Shown here piece by piece: positions 17,451 through 26,206 of a DNA stretch of 64,000 nt. Under the pieces are notes generated by a model, which saw only the letters and a list, made by a program, of their open reading frames with translations, was not told the DNA's origin and searched no databases. The translations under genes and the position numbers were made by a program. Within the stretch, counting starts at the first letter, position 1, and each line of letters starts with the position of its first letter. Source of the stretch: JANOYJ01 sp963792485 (GTDB lineage Bacteria; Pseudomonadota; Alphaproteobacteria; Rhizobiales; Rhizobiaceae); the NCBI GenBank assembly GCA_963792485.1, contig CAWBWL010000001.1, positions 1-64,000 of the forward strand. The letters are read 5' to 3'.

Positions 17451-18177
17451 AAACGCCGCCAAGTGCTGCAAGGAGTTCCGGATTGCCGCCTTCCCGGAAC
17501 TTCAGCGCGCGGCGTATCAAAGCAAGCCGCCCATAGGCGCCTGCAAGCGCAGGACTGACACATCCTCCAGCCTCGCCATAAGCGGCCAGCGCCGCCTGTA
17601 ACCAGTGTGACAGCGATGCGTGTGGATCCATGCGGCCAGATTTGTCTCGCGTGGCAAGATGCGCGGCAAAATTCCCGATATCCGCCGCCGGATCACCAGC
17701 GCTCAGATCATCCAGGTCGAGGAGCCAGGCGAGCCTGGCTGTATCGACAATGAGCTGTCCGGCATGCAGATCGCCATGGATGACCGAGTTTGAGTGTTCG
17801 AAACCGTCAATGACTTCCAGCGCACCGGCCACGGCTGGCTGGAGCAGGGCGGCGGCCTCGTCATCAAGGCGTGGCAATATCTTGGCGAGCGGATCGAAGC
17901 GTGGCAATGGCAAAGCGGGTGTGAGCGCGTGCAGCGCAACAACCGGCTGAAGCAGCGCGGGCTCAATGCGGCGGGTTTCAAAGTCAACAACGGACAGTCC
18001 CGGCTTGCCGGAGATCATCGGGAATTGCGCCAGGCGGCCACGTCTGGCGAGCACGCCGCCGGGCGTCAGCACACCGTGCCGGCCCAGCCAGTCGGCGCGC
18101 GCCAGAGCGGTATCGGCCTGTGCCCGCGACGGGTAACGCTTGAACACCCTGAAGCCACAGACCCGCACGCGGCTCAT
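17440..18177 (-). CDS. Small aminoglycoside phosphotransferase-fold kinase
   Basis: A compact 245-aa APH-fold kinase. The probable ATP-binding Lys is in RVFKRYPS (~10-17), the catalytic loop is VIHGDLHAGQLIV and the metal site is LLDLDDLSAGDPAADIGNFAAHL. It is much shorter than its two paralogues at 5911 and 7272 because the N-lobe is reduced. It overlaps the upstream glycosyltransferase by ATGA and is convergent with the regulator gene. Substrate unknown. Confidence 0.78.
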   Translation of the reverse strand: MSRVRVCGFRVFKRYPSRAQADTALARADWLGRHGVLTPGGVLARRGRLAQFPMISGKPGLSVVDFETRRIEPALLQPVVALHALTPALPLPRFDPLAKILPRLDDEAAALLQPAVAGALEVIDGFEHSNSVIHGDLHAGQLIVDTARLAWLLDLDDLSAGDPAADIGNFAAHLATRDKSGRMDPHASLSHWLQAALAAYGEAGGCVSPALAGAYGRLALIRRALKFREGGNPELLAALGGVSSG

Positions 18178-19172
18178 AGCAAAAGCTCCAGAATGCGGGT
18201 TGCGGCCATGCTGGCGCCAGATGGGCCGATGTCAACTTCAGGCCTGCGCATATGTGTTGCAAGGACATTGGCAAGAAAGCGCGCTGCTGTTTCATGGCCA
18301 TTTTCAACAAAGGCCGCGCCCAGTCTCGGTCCCCACTCAGCGGCCCGCGCAGCCTGGTCATCAAGCGTGCGGGCAATCGAAATCAGGAGAGCCGGCGTCG
18401 TCGCAACGGCGAGTTCCAACACCGAATTATAGCCGGCGGTGCTGATTACAGCATCGGCATCGGCGAAATACTGGTTTAAGTCACCGCCTGGGTCAACGAT
18501 GCGGTCAACACCTGCAATGAGCGCCTCTGCGGGCGCGCGCGGACCGAGCGCCTGGACCGCCTCGAACGGGCGCGGGCAAAACGTCCGGCAGAGCGCAATA
18601 ATTTGAGCGGCATGTTCCGCCAGATTTGATGCGGTCTGTGCCGTGCCACCGCCACCTGCGGCGACAAGCAGCAGCGGCCTTTTGCGCAGGCTGGATACCC
18701 GCCGCTGCGCGTTCCTGTATATCCAGCCTGCAGCCAGAATATTCTTTGCAAATCCGTTTCCGGGCTGCGGCATCCAATGGGATTGGGGATTGGGAACAAG
18801 GACCAGATCCCAGGGCACGCCGTCTGTAAGTGCGAGTTGCTCAAGCCTGTCCTGCGGCATTTCCCGCAGAATGAGGACACGCGCTGCCGGGAACTGCGAA
18901 ATGCCCGCTGGCGCCATTGTGTCCGCCACAATAATCTTTGGCGCGTGTGCCAGCGAGATATGCATCATGTCCGCGCGCTCGGCTATGACTATTCGATCAA
19001 ATGCCGCCATATCCTCATCCGGCAGCCCTGCCACCACCGCATTGGTGAACAACGCAATCTTCATTTCCGACCGCTGCGCCCTTACGGCGAGCGCAATGGA
19101 GGCGGCCCGCCGGATATGGCCAAGACCAGTGCGACTGGTGGCCATGAAGATGATTTCGGTTCTCTCGCTCAA
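18174..19172 (-). CDS. COG4671-type glycosyltransferase (MurG-related)
   Basis: A 332-aa predicted glycosyltransferase. The N-terminus IIFMATSRTGLGHIRRAASIALAV matches the start of the glycosyltransferase half of the fusion at 12796-14382 (LMYSHDTIGLGHMRRN). A glycine-rich LLLVAAGGGGTAQTASNL and the donor-site segment DADAVISTAGYNSVLELAV follow. There is no receiver domain. It is the first gene of a two-gene operon behind a near-consensus sigma-54 promoter. It probably works with the fusion enzyme in the same glycan pathway (inference). Confidence 0.8.
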   Translation of the reverse strand: MSERTEIIFMATSRTGLGHIRRAASIALAVRAQRSEMKIALFTNAVVAGLPDEDMAAFDRIVIAERADMMHISLAHAPKIIVADTMAPAGISQFPAARVLILREMPQDRLEQLALTDGVPWDLVLVPNPQSHWMPQPGNGFAKNILAAGWIYRNAQRRVSSLRKRPLLLVAAGGGGTAQTASNLAEHAAQIIALCRTFCPRPFEAVQALGPRAPAEALIAGVDRIVDPGGDLNQYFADADAVISTAGYNSVLELAVATTPALLISIARTLDDQAARAAEWGPRLGAAFVENGHETAARFLANVLATHMRRPEVDIGPSGASMAATRILELLL

Positions 19173-19208
19173 GTGAATGCTCGCCTTGCAGGTGTGTACG
19201 GTCTGCGC

Positions 19209-19224
19209 AGCAATATTCGGGCCA
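19209..19224 (-). promoter_or_regulatory. Sigma-54 (-24/-12) promoter for the second glycan operon
   Basis: Minus-strand TGGCCCG-N4-TTGCT, with GG-N10-GC spacing. It differs from the consensus TGGCACG-N4-TTGC at one position and ends 36 bases before the ATG at 19172. AAAACTGGCCCG is shared with the promoter at 14409-14424. It sits in the 298-bp gap between the fixK stop (19471) and this operon; nothing else clear is in that gap. Confidence 0.8.
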
Positions 19225-19470
19225 GTTTTGATCGCCGGATTTTCCGAATATTTTGCCCTTGTGTGGCTCTGAGTGGATGAATTGGGCCAGTCGATGTGTC
19301 AAATCCCCCAATACGTCTGGGGTCGGGACCTATGACGCGGACTGCGCTACTGGCCGCGCGCACGCCACCTCTTCAACGCTAAAGCGGCAGTTGCTCGGTC
19401 TCTTCCAAGTGTTGCGGTGACAGGCGATATCGGTGGCGCGTCAACCCTGCGGCTGTCGGCAACTGCAGAT

Positions 19471-20142
19471 TCAGGCGGCAAACTGGCATTCGCTGACGCC
19501 AATCAAGGCGGCCCGCTTGCGGATTTCGATCCTGCGCATGCTGATCAGTTTGATAATGCCCTTCGCCCTCAGTTTGGTGAGAACCCGCGACACGGTCTCA
19601 ATCGTCAATCCGAGATAGTCGCCAATGTCCGCGCGCGGCATTGGCAGGTCAACCTGGTTGGTCCCGCCCTGCCGCTCCGCCATATCCGCCAGAAAGACAG
19701 CCATGCGCTCGATCGCGTGTTGCTTGCCAAGCACCAGGAGATGTTCCTGCGCCCTGGTCAGGCTGCACAGCGCCAGTGGCAGCAGTTCACCCGCCATGTC
19801 GGAGCCCGCAGACTTGCGGTATGCGCGCAGGCCGGTCGGGATGATCGCTTCGGCGAAGAAATGATGCGTTGAATCAGACTCAAATCCAAACGTATCGCCA
19901 GGCAGATGAAAGGCGCTGATCTGCCGTCGTCCGTCCGGTAGCAGCCGGTAGACGCGCACTGCGCCGAACTCCACCAGATAGACGGGGCCGGCAGTCTCGC
20001 CCTGACCGTAGATCTCCGACCCGCCCGGGTAAAACTGGAGATGCAGGCTGGTTGACGGCTGAACCGCTGGGGTTACGGGAGTTGGTTCGTTTGCGAAGGG
20101 CCGGAAAGGCAGGACATTGTTAGGTGTCAGTTGGACTTGCAT
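19471..20142 (-). CDS. fixK: Crp/Fnr family regulator, FixK type
   Basis: A 223-aa regulator. The cyclic-nucleotide-type beta-roll spans ~35-140 (YPGGSEIYGQGETAGPVYLV) and the HTH ~160-215. The recognition helix GLTIETVSRVL keeps the E, S and R that make FNR/FixK read TTGAT half-sites. No N-terminal Cys cluster is present, so it should not sense oxygen itself, as for FixK rather than FNR. GGGAG lies before the ATG. It lies downstream of fixL-fixJ-fixT-like genes, and nine matching operators occur in the next 37 kb. Confidence 0.88.
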   Translation of the reverse strand: MQVQLTPNNVLPFRPFANEPTPVTPAVQPSTSLHLQFYPGGSEIYGQGETAGPVYLVEFGAVRVYRLLPDGRRQISAFHLPGDTFGFESDSTHHFFAEAIIPTGLRAYRKSAGSDMAGELLPLALCSLTRAQEHLLVLGKQHAIERMAVFLADMAERQGGTNQVDLPMPRADIGDYLGLTIETVSRVLTKLRAKGIIKLISMRRIEIRKRAALIGVSECQFAA

Positions 20143-20214
20143 GGCTTGCTCCCAATGAAAATCTCACTGGGTTATGTTGCGCCAAAACGACATCTTCGAA
20201 ATTCGTTTACATCC

Positions 20215-20232
20215 CTAAGTGAAAACACTTAG
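20215..20232. promoter_or_regulatory. Inverted repeat upstream of fixK, candidate FixJ operator
   Basis: CTAAGTG and CACTTAG (7-bp perfect arms) are separated by AAAA, 73-90 bp upstream of the fixK ATG and overlapping the stop of the fixT-like gene. FixJ activates fixK in rhizobia and Caulobacter from sites at about this distance. It could equally be a weak hairpin ending the upstream gene. Confidence 0.4.
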
Positions 20233-20591
20233 AGTGAGCTTCCTGCCCGCAGCCGCCGCAGCGTCTCAAGCAGCATCCCGCCAGCCAGGGGCTTTGCGAG
20301 AATGTGGACTGGCACAGATTGTGAAATGGCGTCGAGCCGCTCTGGCCGCTCTGCCAGAAGAACGACGGGCCAAGGCAATTTTTTGAGATGTTGCAAGGCC
20401 GCCTTTTGCGGACGCACGGCGTCTTCATCAACCACGGCGCAATCCGCCACTTTCAAAAGCGGGGAGTCCACAGCCGATGCCAAATATGCATGGGAGTCAA
20501 CAACTATCCCCTCCGCCTGAATGACGAATTCCAATGACCGGCGCACCGTGTCGTCCGGCGCCACGAGCAGGGCTATTGCGATTCCGTTCAA
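20229..20591 (-). CDS. Stand-alone degenerate receiver protein (FixT-like)
   Basis: A 120-aa single-domain receiver. It keeps an acidic pair (APDD, ~12-15), a possible phospho-acceptor Asp in DCAVVDEDAV and the conserved Lys in HILAKPL, but the Thr/Ser position is Ala (VVLLAERPER) and there is no output domain. Lone receivers called FixT sit beside fixLJ in Sinorhizobium and Caulobacter and inhibit FixL; position and size suggest the same here. The similarity is by architecture only. Confidence 0.6.
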   Translation of the reverse strand: MNGIAIALLVAPDDTVRRSLEFVIQAEGIVVDSHAYLASAVDSPLLKVADCAVVDEDAVRPQKAALQHLKKLPWPVVLLAERPERLDAISQSVPVHILAKPLAGGMLLETLRRLRAGSSL

Positions 20592-20705
20592 TTATGCCAG
20601 TCCAAATAAGCCTGCCGCAGCAGGTGATTGACAGCCTGACCGAACATTATGCGTGACAATCAGGCCCCGGCATTGCGCGAAATCAATTCCGGCCGGGCGC
20701 AAGCG

Positions 20706-21326
20706 TCAGCTGGACATCGAGCCAGCCGCGATACACTGGCGAACCAGTTCGGGCAAACTCTTCGCCTGCATCTTCTGCATGACATTGGCACGATGCACTT
20801 CCACCGTCCGCGGGCTGATATTGAGGTCATAGGCGATCGTCTTGTTGGGCAGGCCTGCGACAACGCCCGCCAGCACTTCCCGTTCCCTTTCGGACAGCAG
20901 TTCCATCCGCCCCTTGACGGCTGAGGCGCTGTCGTTGTCGGCAGAGTGGCCGGTGATCCGCAGCGCTGCCAGCCTTATGGCGTCGATCAGCACATCATCA
21001 GCGAAGGGCTTCTCTATGAAGTCGAGCGCTCCTGCCTTCATCGCTTCAACTGCCATTGGCACATCGCCATGTCCGGTAATGACAATCGCGGGAATGTGTC
21101 TGTTGTCCGACTGCAGTCTGCGCAAGAGCTCGACCCCGTCTATGTCGGGCATTCTCAGGTCAGTGATGAGACAGCAGTTCTGCAGGTCTTTGGCGATCGC
21201 AAGAAAATCGGCGGCGCCTTTGTGCATCCGAACCGTGAATCCGGCGGTCGTGAGAAGAAACGCCAGCGATTTGCGCACCGCTTCCTCATCATCGACAACA
21301 TGTACGATATAGTCACCGGTTGTCAT
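20706..21326 (-). CDS. fixJ: Two-component response regulator FixJ
   Basis: A 206-aa regulator. The receiver has V-D-D-E at 11-14, phospho-acceptor D56 ([10 protein letters not shown]), [19 protein letters not shown] and IEKPF. The LuxR-type HTH is [43 protein letters not shown], the FixJ pattern. The start at 21326 was chosen at the receiver N-terminus; a longer frame from 21380 adds unconserved residues inside fixL. It overlaps fixL by 14 bp. It receives phosphate from FixL and should activate fixK. Confidence 0.93.
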   Translation of the reverse strand: MTTGDYIVHVVDDEEAVRKSLAFLLTTAGFTVRMHKGAADFLAIAKDLQNCCLITDLRMPDIDGVELLRRLQSDNRHIPAIVITGHGDVPMAVEAMKAGALDFIEKPFADDVLIDAIRLAALRITGHSADNDSASAVKGRMELLSEREREVLAGVVAGLPNKTIAYDLNISPRTVEVHRANVMQKMQAKSLPELVRQCIAAGSMSS

Positions 21327-22812
21327 TTGATTTCCCAAGTTGAGCGGAAGGCAGCTCGATGCGAAAAGTTGCGCCGCCATTGTCGTTCCTGCTTACCGAT
21401 ATCAGGCCGCCATGCGACTCTACAATGCGTTTTGATATTGACAGGCCAACCCCCATACCGCCGGGCTTTGTTGTCACAAACGGCGTGAAAAGCTGAGCCT
21501 CGACTTCATGTGAAATTCCTGGCCCGGTGTCAGCAATCTCGATGACAACAAAACCGTTGGCCCCTAGTGAAGTGCGGATGGAGAGCTCCTGCCGCTGCCC
21601 GCCCCGCATCGCTTCCATGGCGTTGCGGATGAGATTGAACAAGACCTGCTGGATCTGCACATGATCGACGTCAACCATCGCCGCCTCCGGCGCGAACTGA
21701 TAGAGAGTGTTGACGCCGCGCTCCCTTGACCCCAGCAGCGCCAAGACTCCCGCCTCTTCGATAAGCTGCCGCACAGAGTGCGGCGCCCGCGCTGTATCGC
21801 CGCCAGTGACAAATTCCCGCAAATGCTTGATGATCTGGCCTGCCCGGAGCGACTGTTTGCCCGTTTCCTCCAGCGCCTCCCGAAGCCGGACAGAGGTCAC
21901 GTCGCTCTTGTCGCTCAACATTCTGGCGCAGCCCTGAACATAGTTGGCGATCGCCGACAATGGCTGGTTCAATTCATGCGCCAGTGTCGAAGCCATTTCG
22001 CCAAGCTCGTTGATGCGCGAGAGCCGGGCGAGTTCGCTTTGCGCCTCCTCATAGCGCGCAGCAGACGCTTCGCGCTCGCTGAGATCCCGGATAAAACCGG
22101 TATAAAGCACGTCCCCGCCCGACCTCATTTCGCTGACAGCGAGCTTCATCGGAAAGGTTGTGCCGTCCTTGCGCCGCCCAACCACAACCCGGTCGACGCC
22201 AATGATTCTCTTCTCGCCCGTCGCATGATAGCGCTGCAAATATCCATCATGCTCTTTGCTGTATGGTTCGGGCATGAGGACCCGGACATTCTCGCCAATC
22301 ATGTCCGCCTCTGCATAGCCAAACTGGCGCACGGCGGCCTTGTTGAATGATACCATCTTGCCCTGCTTGTCGATGACCACAGCGGCGTCGATAATTGTGT
22401 CAAAAATGGACCTGATGTAAGATTCGCGCTCAAGCAGAATCAGCTTGGCCCGGTTCGCTGCTATCTCAGCATATCGCACGATCTCACCCAGCGCGGCCAC
22501 ACTGAGCGCCAGCAATCCGCTTGCGATCAACTCTGCGGCGCCAACCGCGCCTAATGGCGGCCCGCTTATGGCCGTTTCAGCCCCTAAAGAAGCGATAACG
22601 GCCAAAAGTCCCGGACCGACCCCGCCGACCATCGCCGACGCCAGGACCGCCGGCAGGAAGAAGCAGAAAGCCAGCCTGCTGTCCAGGGCGCCGTGCAATG
22701 CGTATCTGGCCGCAAGCGCCAGCCCAAAGGCCAGCAGCGCGAACAAATGACCCCTCACCCCCAGCTGGCGCGCAGAGCGCACAGCGCCCAGGAATTTGTC
22801 CTCCAGTCGCAA
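21313..22812 (-). CDS. fixL: Oxygen-sensing haem PAS histidine kinase FixL
   Basis: A 499-aa kinase. Membrane region ~20-115; PAS domain ~130-245 with the haem-ligand His at ~188 ([14 protein letters not shown]) and the Arg in [20 protein letters not shown] that contacts bound oxygen in known FixL; HisKA H279 ([20 protein letters not shown]); HATPase [18 protein letters not shown]. This is the arrangement of Sinorhizobium FixL with its N-terminal membrane anchor. When oxygen leaves the haem, the kinase is expected to phosphorylate FixJ. Confidence 0.92.
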   Translation of the reverse strand: MRLEDKFLGAVRSARQLGVRGHLFALLAFGLALAARYALHGALDSRLAFCFFLPAVLASAMVGGVGPGLLAVIASLGAETAISGPPLGAVGAAELIASGLLALSVAALGEIVRYAEIAANRAKLILLERESYIRSIFDTIIDAAVVIDKQGKMVSFNKAAVRQFGYAEADMIGENVRVLMPEPYSKEHDGYLQRYHATGEKRIIGVDRVVVGRRKDGTTFPMKLAVSEMRSGGDVLYTGFIRDLSEREASAARYEEAQSELARLSRINELGEMASTLAHELNQPLSAIANYVQGCARMLSDKSDVTSVRLREALEETGKQSLRAGQIIKHLREFVTGGDTARAPHSVRQLIEEAGVLALLGSRERGVNTLYQFAPEAAMVDVDHVQIQQVLFNLIRNAMEAMRGGQRQELSIRTSLGANGFVVIEIADTGPGISHEVEAQLFTPFVTTKPGGMGVGLSISKRIVESHGGLISVSRNDNGGATFRIELPSAQLGKSNDNR

Positions 22813-22943
22813 GGGTTGCCTCTACTGCACGTGCGGCCGACAGCGGCCAGCGGATTTGCGCGACAACATCGTCAATCGAACAAAGCAGCAAACCGAAATG
22901 GATGTCAAACGTGCGTCATTTCATCCGGAGGGCAGCGCGTGCG

Positions 22944-23330
22944 TTACGGCTTTTCCACCACCGCCACCTGGTAAGTGTGCATGACGCCTGCGCTGCTGAC
23001 CGAAATATATTCTCCAACGGTGAAGCGTTCCGCCCCAAGCTTGAACCCAATCTCATTGTCGCCGTCGCCCTGCGCATAGTCAAAATACCATTGCCCTCCG
23101 GGCTTGCGGCGCAACAGGCCAATCCGGTCTTCGGCGGCAGTCCGGAAATGCCGGACCCTGCACGCCTTTTGATGATGTTTCCATTCCCCTGCGTCGAGTT
23201 GCCCCTCCCGGTCCAGCGGGACAAGCAGATCGTAGCCTTCATCGCGCGCGCCCGCAGGATGGCCCTTCTCACGCGCCAGCAGGAGCCGGACATGGCGGAA
23301 CTTTGGTGTGATTTTTGGCGCTTCGCTCAT
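22944..23330 (-). CDS. Conserved hypothetical protein of FixK-linked loci
   Basis: A 128-aa soluble protein starting MSEAPKITPKFRHVRLLLAREKG and containing YDLLVPLDREG and IGLLRRKPGGQWYFDYA. I recognise it as a family common in Hyphomicrobiales but with no known function. A longer start at 23375 is possible; 23330 gives the conserved N-terminus. A FixK box (23414-23427) lies 84 bp upstream and is shared with the divergent acetyltransferase gene. Confidence 0.7.
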   Translation of the reverse strand: MSEAPKITPKFRHVRLLLAREKGHPAGARDEGYDLLVPLDREGQLDAGEWKHHQKACRVRHFRTAAEDRIGLLRRKPGGQWYFDYAQGDGDNEIGFKLGAERFTVGEYISVSSAGVMHTYQVAVVEKP

Positions 23331-23413
23331 TTTCTGATCCCTCGCTTGTCTTGACGAGCCGCATATTGCGGTCACTGGCGAAGAACACGCTAAAGAGATT
23401 CCACGAAGCCGCC

Positions 23414-23427
23414 TTGATCAGGGTCAA
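23414..23427. promoter_or_regulatory. FixK/FNR box (TTGATCAGGGTCAA)
   Basis: A match to TTGAY-N4-RTCAA in the divergent gap between the gene at 22944-23330 and the acetyltransferase at 23480. It is 52 bp before the latter's ATG and could serve both directions. The same 14 bases recur at 37232. Confidence 0.8.
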
Positions 23428-23479
23428 TGAGCGCGCGCGTTGGACCACTAGCCTGCTCAAGAAACTGAAGAGTTAGCTG

Positions 23480-26206
23480 ATGACAATACGAAACCTGAAC
23501 TTTGCACTGCAACCAAAGTCAGTTGCGGTCATTGGTGCATCGCTCCGCCAAGGTTCAGTCGGCAACATCGTCATCCAGAACATCATTGATGCCGGATTCG
23601 AAGGGCAGGTTTTTGCGGTCAATCCGAAGTACCGGGAGGTCGCAGGACTGAAGTGCCACAGACGGGTCAGCGATCTCCCTGCCGCACCTGATCTTGCAAT
23701 CATCGTCACGCCTGCGATCACCGTTCCCGCAATTATCAGCGAACTGGGAAAAAAGGGAACGCGGGCCGCTGTCGTCATCACAGCCGGGCTGACGCGGGAC
23801 AACGGGCTGAGGCAGGCGATGCTGGATGCGGCGAAGCCATATCTGTTCCGGGTCATCGGGCCAAACACGCTGGGACTGATGATCCCCAGGATGAAGCTCA
23901 ACGCGAGTTTCGCTCACATGGCGGCAAAGCCGGGCGAGATCGCGCTTTTGTCGCAATCGGGCGCCATCGCCACGTCGCTGGTGGACTGGGCCGCCGACAA
24001 GGGCATCGGCTTTTCCCACATTGTCTCACTCGGTGACATGGCGGATGTGGATGTCGGTGACTACCTGGACGTTTTGGCGGCGGACCCGGGAACAAAGGCG
24101 GTGCTGCTCTATCTGGAGTCTATCCCTAACCCCCGCAAATATATGTCTGCCGCGCGGGCGGCGGCGCGGATCAAACCCGTCATCGCTATCAAGTCCGGCC
24201 GGCACGAAGCTGCGGCGAAGGCCGCCGCCACACATACGGGCGCGCTGGCCGGGGCAGACAAGGTGACACAAGCTGCCTTTGACAGGGCCGGCATACTGCG
24301 CGTGCGCGGCCTTGCAGAGCTGTTCGACGCAGCTGAGACGATGGCGCGCTTCAAGCCGCTGGACCGGGCGCGCGTCGGCATAATTACCAACGGCGGCGGC
24401 GCAGGCGTTCTGGCTGTCGATCAGATCAATGACTGCGGCGGTGAGCTTGCTGCGCTCTCGGTGGAAACGCTTGTGCGCCTAGACAAGCTATTGCCGTCCA
24501 CATGGTCGAAAGCCAATCCTGTAGACATGATCGGCGACGCCGATGCGGACCGCTACAAGGCCACTGTCGAAATCGTCGCTGCCGATCCTGAAGTGGACGT
24601 GCTGCTGATCTTGAACTGCCCGACCGGGCTTGCGTCTCCGGTGCAAGCCGCGTCCGCGGTGGCGGGCCTGACTGATAGCGGCGCAATCAGCGGCAAGCCT
24701 GTGCTTGCCTGCTGGCTGGGTGAAAAGACGGCGCGCCTCGGCAGGCAAGCACTTCAGAACGCCGGTGTCGCCAGTTTCGAGACCCCCTCCGCCGCAGCCG
24801 CAGCCGTCTCATATCTCAGTGATTGGTCAAGGTCACAGAAGGCGCTGCTGCGCGTTCCGCCGCGCCATTCAACAAGTGCCCCGCGCGGGTGGGACAGTGC
24901 TCTGCAAGTTTTCCGTCAGGCGGCTGGCGAAGGACGGTCAATGCTGAGCGAGGTGGAAGCAAAAGCAGTGATCGCGGCCTATGGAATTTCCGTACCTGAG
25001 ACCATCCTGGCGCGCTCCGCCGAAGAGGCTGGACACGCGGCAGAAAAGCTCCTGCAATCGTCAGCGAAAGTCGCGGTCAAACTGTCCTCAAAGGTGCTCA
25101 CACACAAGTCGGATATTGGCGGCGTCATCCTTGATATTGAAACCGCCGATGACGCCCGCCGAGCTGCGGAACTGATCGCGCAAAGGGCTCGGAAGCTCGC
25201 GCCTGAGGCCGTGATTGACAGCTTTACAGTGCAACCCATGATCGTCCGAAAGCAGGCACAGGAACTCATAATTGGTGTCAGCGAAGACCCTGTATTTGGT
25301 CCGGTCTTGATGTTTGGCGCAGGAGGCACCGCTGTGGAAGTGATGGATGACACCAGTGTCGCGCTTCCGCCGATTGATGAAGCAATTGCATTTGAGATGA
25401 TCGCTCACACGCGGATCGGAAAGCTCCTGGCGGGATACCGGGACCGCAAGCCCGCAGACCAGGCAGCGATAGCGCAGGCGTTGTGCGCCATGTCGCAGAT
25501 GGTGGTGGATTTTCCATGCATAAAGTCAATGGACGTCAATCCGCTGCTCGCCGACAGCAGCGGTGTCATCGCGCTTGATGCGCGCATTGAATTTGATCCT
25601 GTCCTGGTCGAACGAAAAGGCCCGCATCCCGGCTTGGCGATCATGCCTTATCCATCCGGATGGGACAAGGAAATCGCCGCTGGCGGCGACCACTACCTTC
25701 TGCGGCCAATCAAGCCATCCGACGCCTTGTTATATCCGGATTTTCTGTCCAAAGTTTCACCTGACGATTTGCGGCGTCGGTTTCTGGCACCCCGCAAAGA
25801 ATTTTCGAGCCAGATGCTGATGCGGCTCACGCAGCTTGACTATGACCGGGACATGGCTTTCGTGGCGCTTGATTCAAAATCAGGCGCACTGGCTGGCATA
25901 GGCCGCTTGTCCGGTGACCCCGACAAAACCGTCGCCGAGTTCGGACTGCTTGTCCGCACGGATCTCCAGGGACGCGGACTCGGCTGGTCGCTCCTGCAGC
26001 AGGTGGTCGCCTATGCGAGCGCTGACGGGATCGCAGTCATCGAAGGCACTGTTCTGAACGAGAACTCCAGCATGCTGGCCATGTGCCGGGAATTTGGATT
26101 CAAGGTTGCCAATATGAGGGACGATCCCGGACTGTCGAAAGTGTCGCTCGGCCTGCTTCCGAACGACAAGGCGGCAGCGCCGGTCTCACGGCTCAACTCG
26201 ACATGA
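23480..26206 (+). CDS. NDP-forming acyl-CoA synthetase-like / GNAT protein acetyltransferase (Pat type)
   Basis: A 908-aa multidomain protein. CoA-binding Rossmann domain ~8-135 (SVAVIGASLRQGSVG), succinyl-CoA-synthetase-like flavodoxin domains ~145-460 (LSQSGAIATSLVDWA, ITNGGGAGVLAVD), ATP-grasp ~485-700 (VKLSSKVLTHKSDIGGVILDI, GAGGTAVEVMDD) and a C-terminal GNAT domain ~730-895 (LLVRTDLQGRGLGWSLLQQVV). This is the arrangement of Salmonella Pat/YfiQ, which acetylates lysines of enzymes such as acetyl-CoA synthetase. Whether the ligase half is active cannot be read here. A FixK box upstream suggests hypoxic induction, linking acetylation to oxygen limitation. Confidence 0.9.
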   Translation: MTIRNLNFALQPKSVAVIGASLRQGSVGNIVIQNIIDAGFEGQVFAVNPKYREVAGLKCHRRVSDLPAAPDLAIIVTPAITVPAIISELGKKGTRAAVVITAGLTRDNGLRQAMLDAAKPYLFRVIGPNTLGLMIPRMKLNASFAHMAAKPGEIALLSQSGAIATSLVDWAADKGIGFSHIVSLGDMADVDVGDYLDVLAADPGTKAVLLYLESIPNPRKYMSAARAAARIKPVIAIKSGRHEAAAKAAATHTGALAGADKVTQAAFDRAGILRVRGLAELFDAAETMARFKPLDRARVGIITNGGGAGVLAVDQINDCGGELAALSVETLVRLDKLLPSTWSKANPVDMIGDADADRYKATVEIVAADPEVDVLLILNCPTGLASPVQAASAVAGLTDSGAISGKPVLACWLGEKTARLGRQALQNAGVASFETPSAAAAAVSYLSDWSRSQKALLRVPPRHSTSAPRGWDSALQVFRQAAGEGRSMLSEVEAKAVIAAYGISVPETILARSAEEAGHAAEKLLQSSAKVAVKLSSKVLTHKSDIGGVILDIETADDARRAAELIAQRARKLAPEAVIDSFTVQPMIVRKQAQELIIGVSEDPVFGPVLMFGAGGTAVEVMDDTSVALPPIDEAIAFEMIAHTRIGKLLAGYRDRKPADQAAIAQALCAMSQMVVDFPCIKSMDVNPLLADSSGVIALDARIEFDPVLVERKGPHPGLAIMPYPSGWDKEIAAGGDHYLLRPIKPSDALLYPDFLSKVSPDDLRRRFLAPRKEFSSQMLMRLTQLDYDRDMAFVALDSKSGALAGIGRLSGDPDKTVAEFGLLVRTDLQGRGLGWSLLQQVVAYASADGIAVIEGTVLNENSSMLAMCREFGFKVANMRDDPGLSKVSLGLLPNDKAAAPVSRLNST

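Noticed and set aside
19306..19323. Short CCCCA/TGGGG hairpin in the fixK-glycosyltransferase gap
   Set aside because: The stem is only five base pairs with no T-run, too weak to call a terminator or operator.
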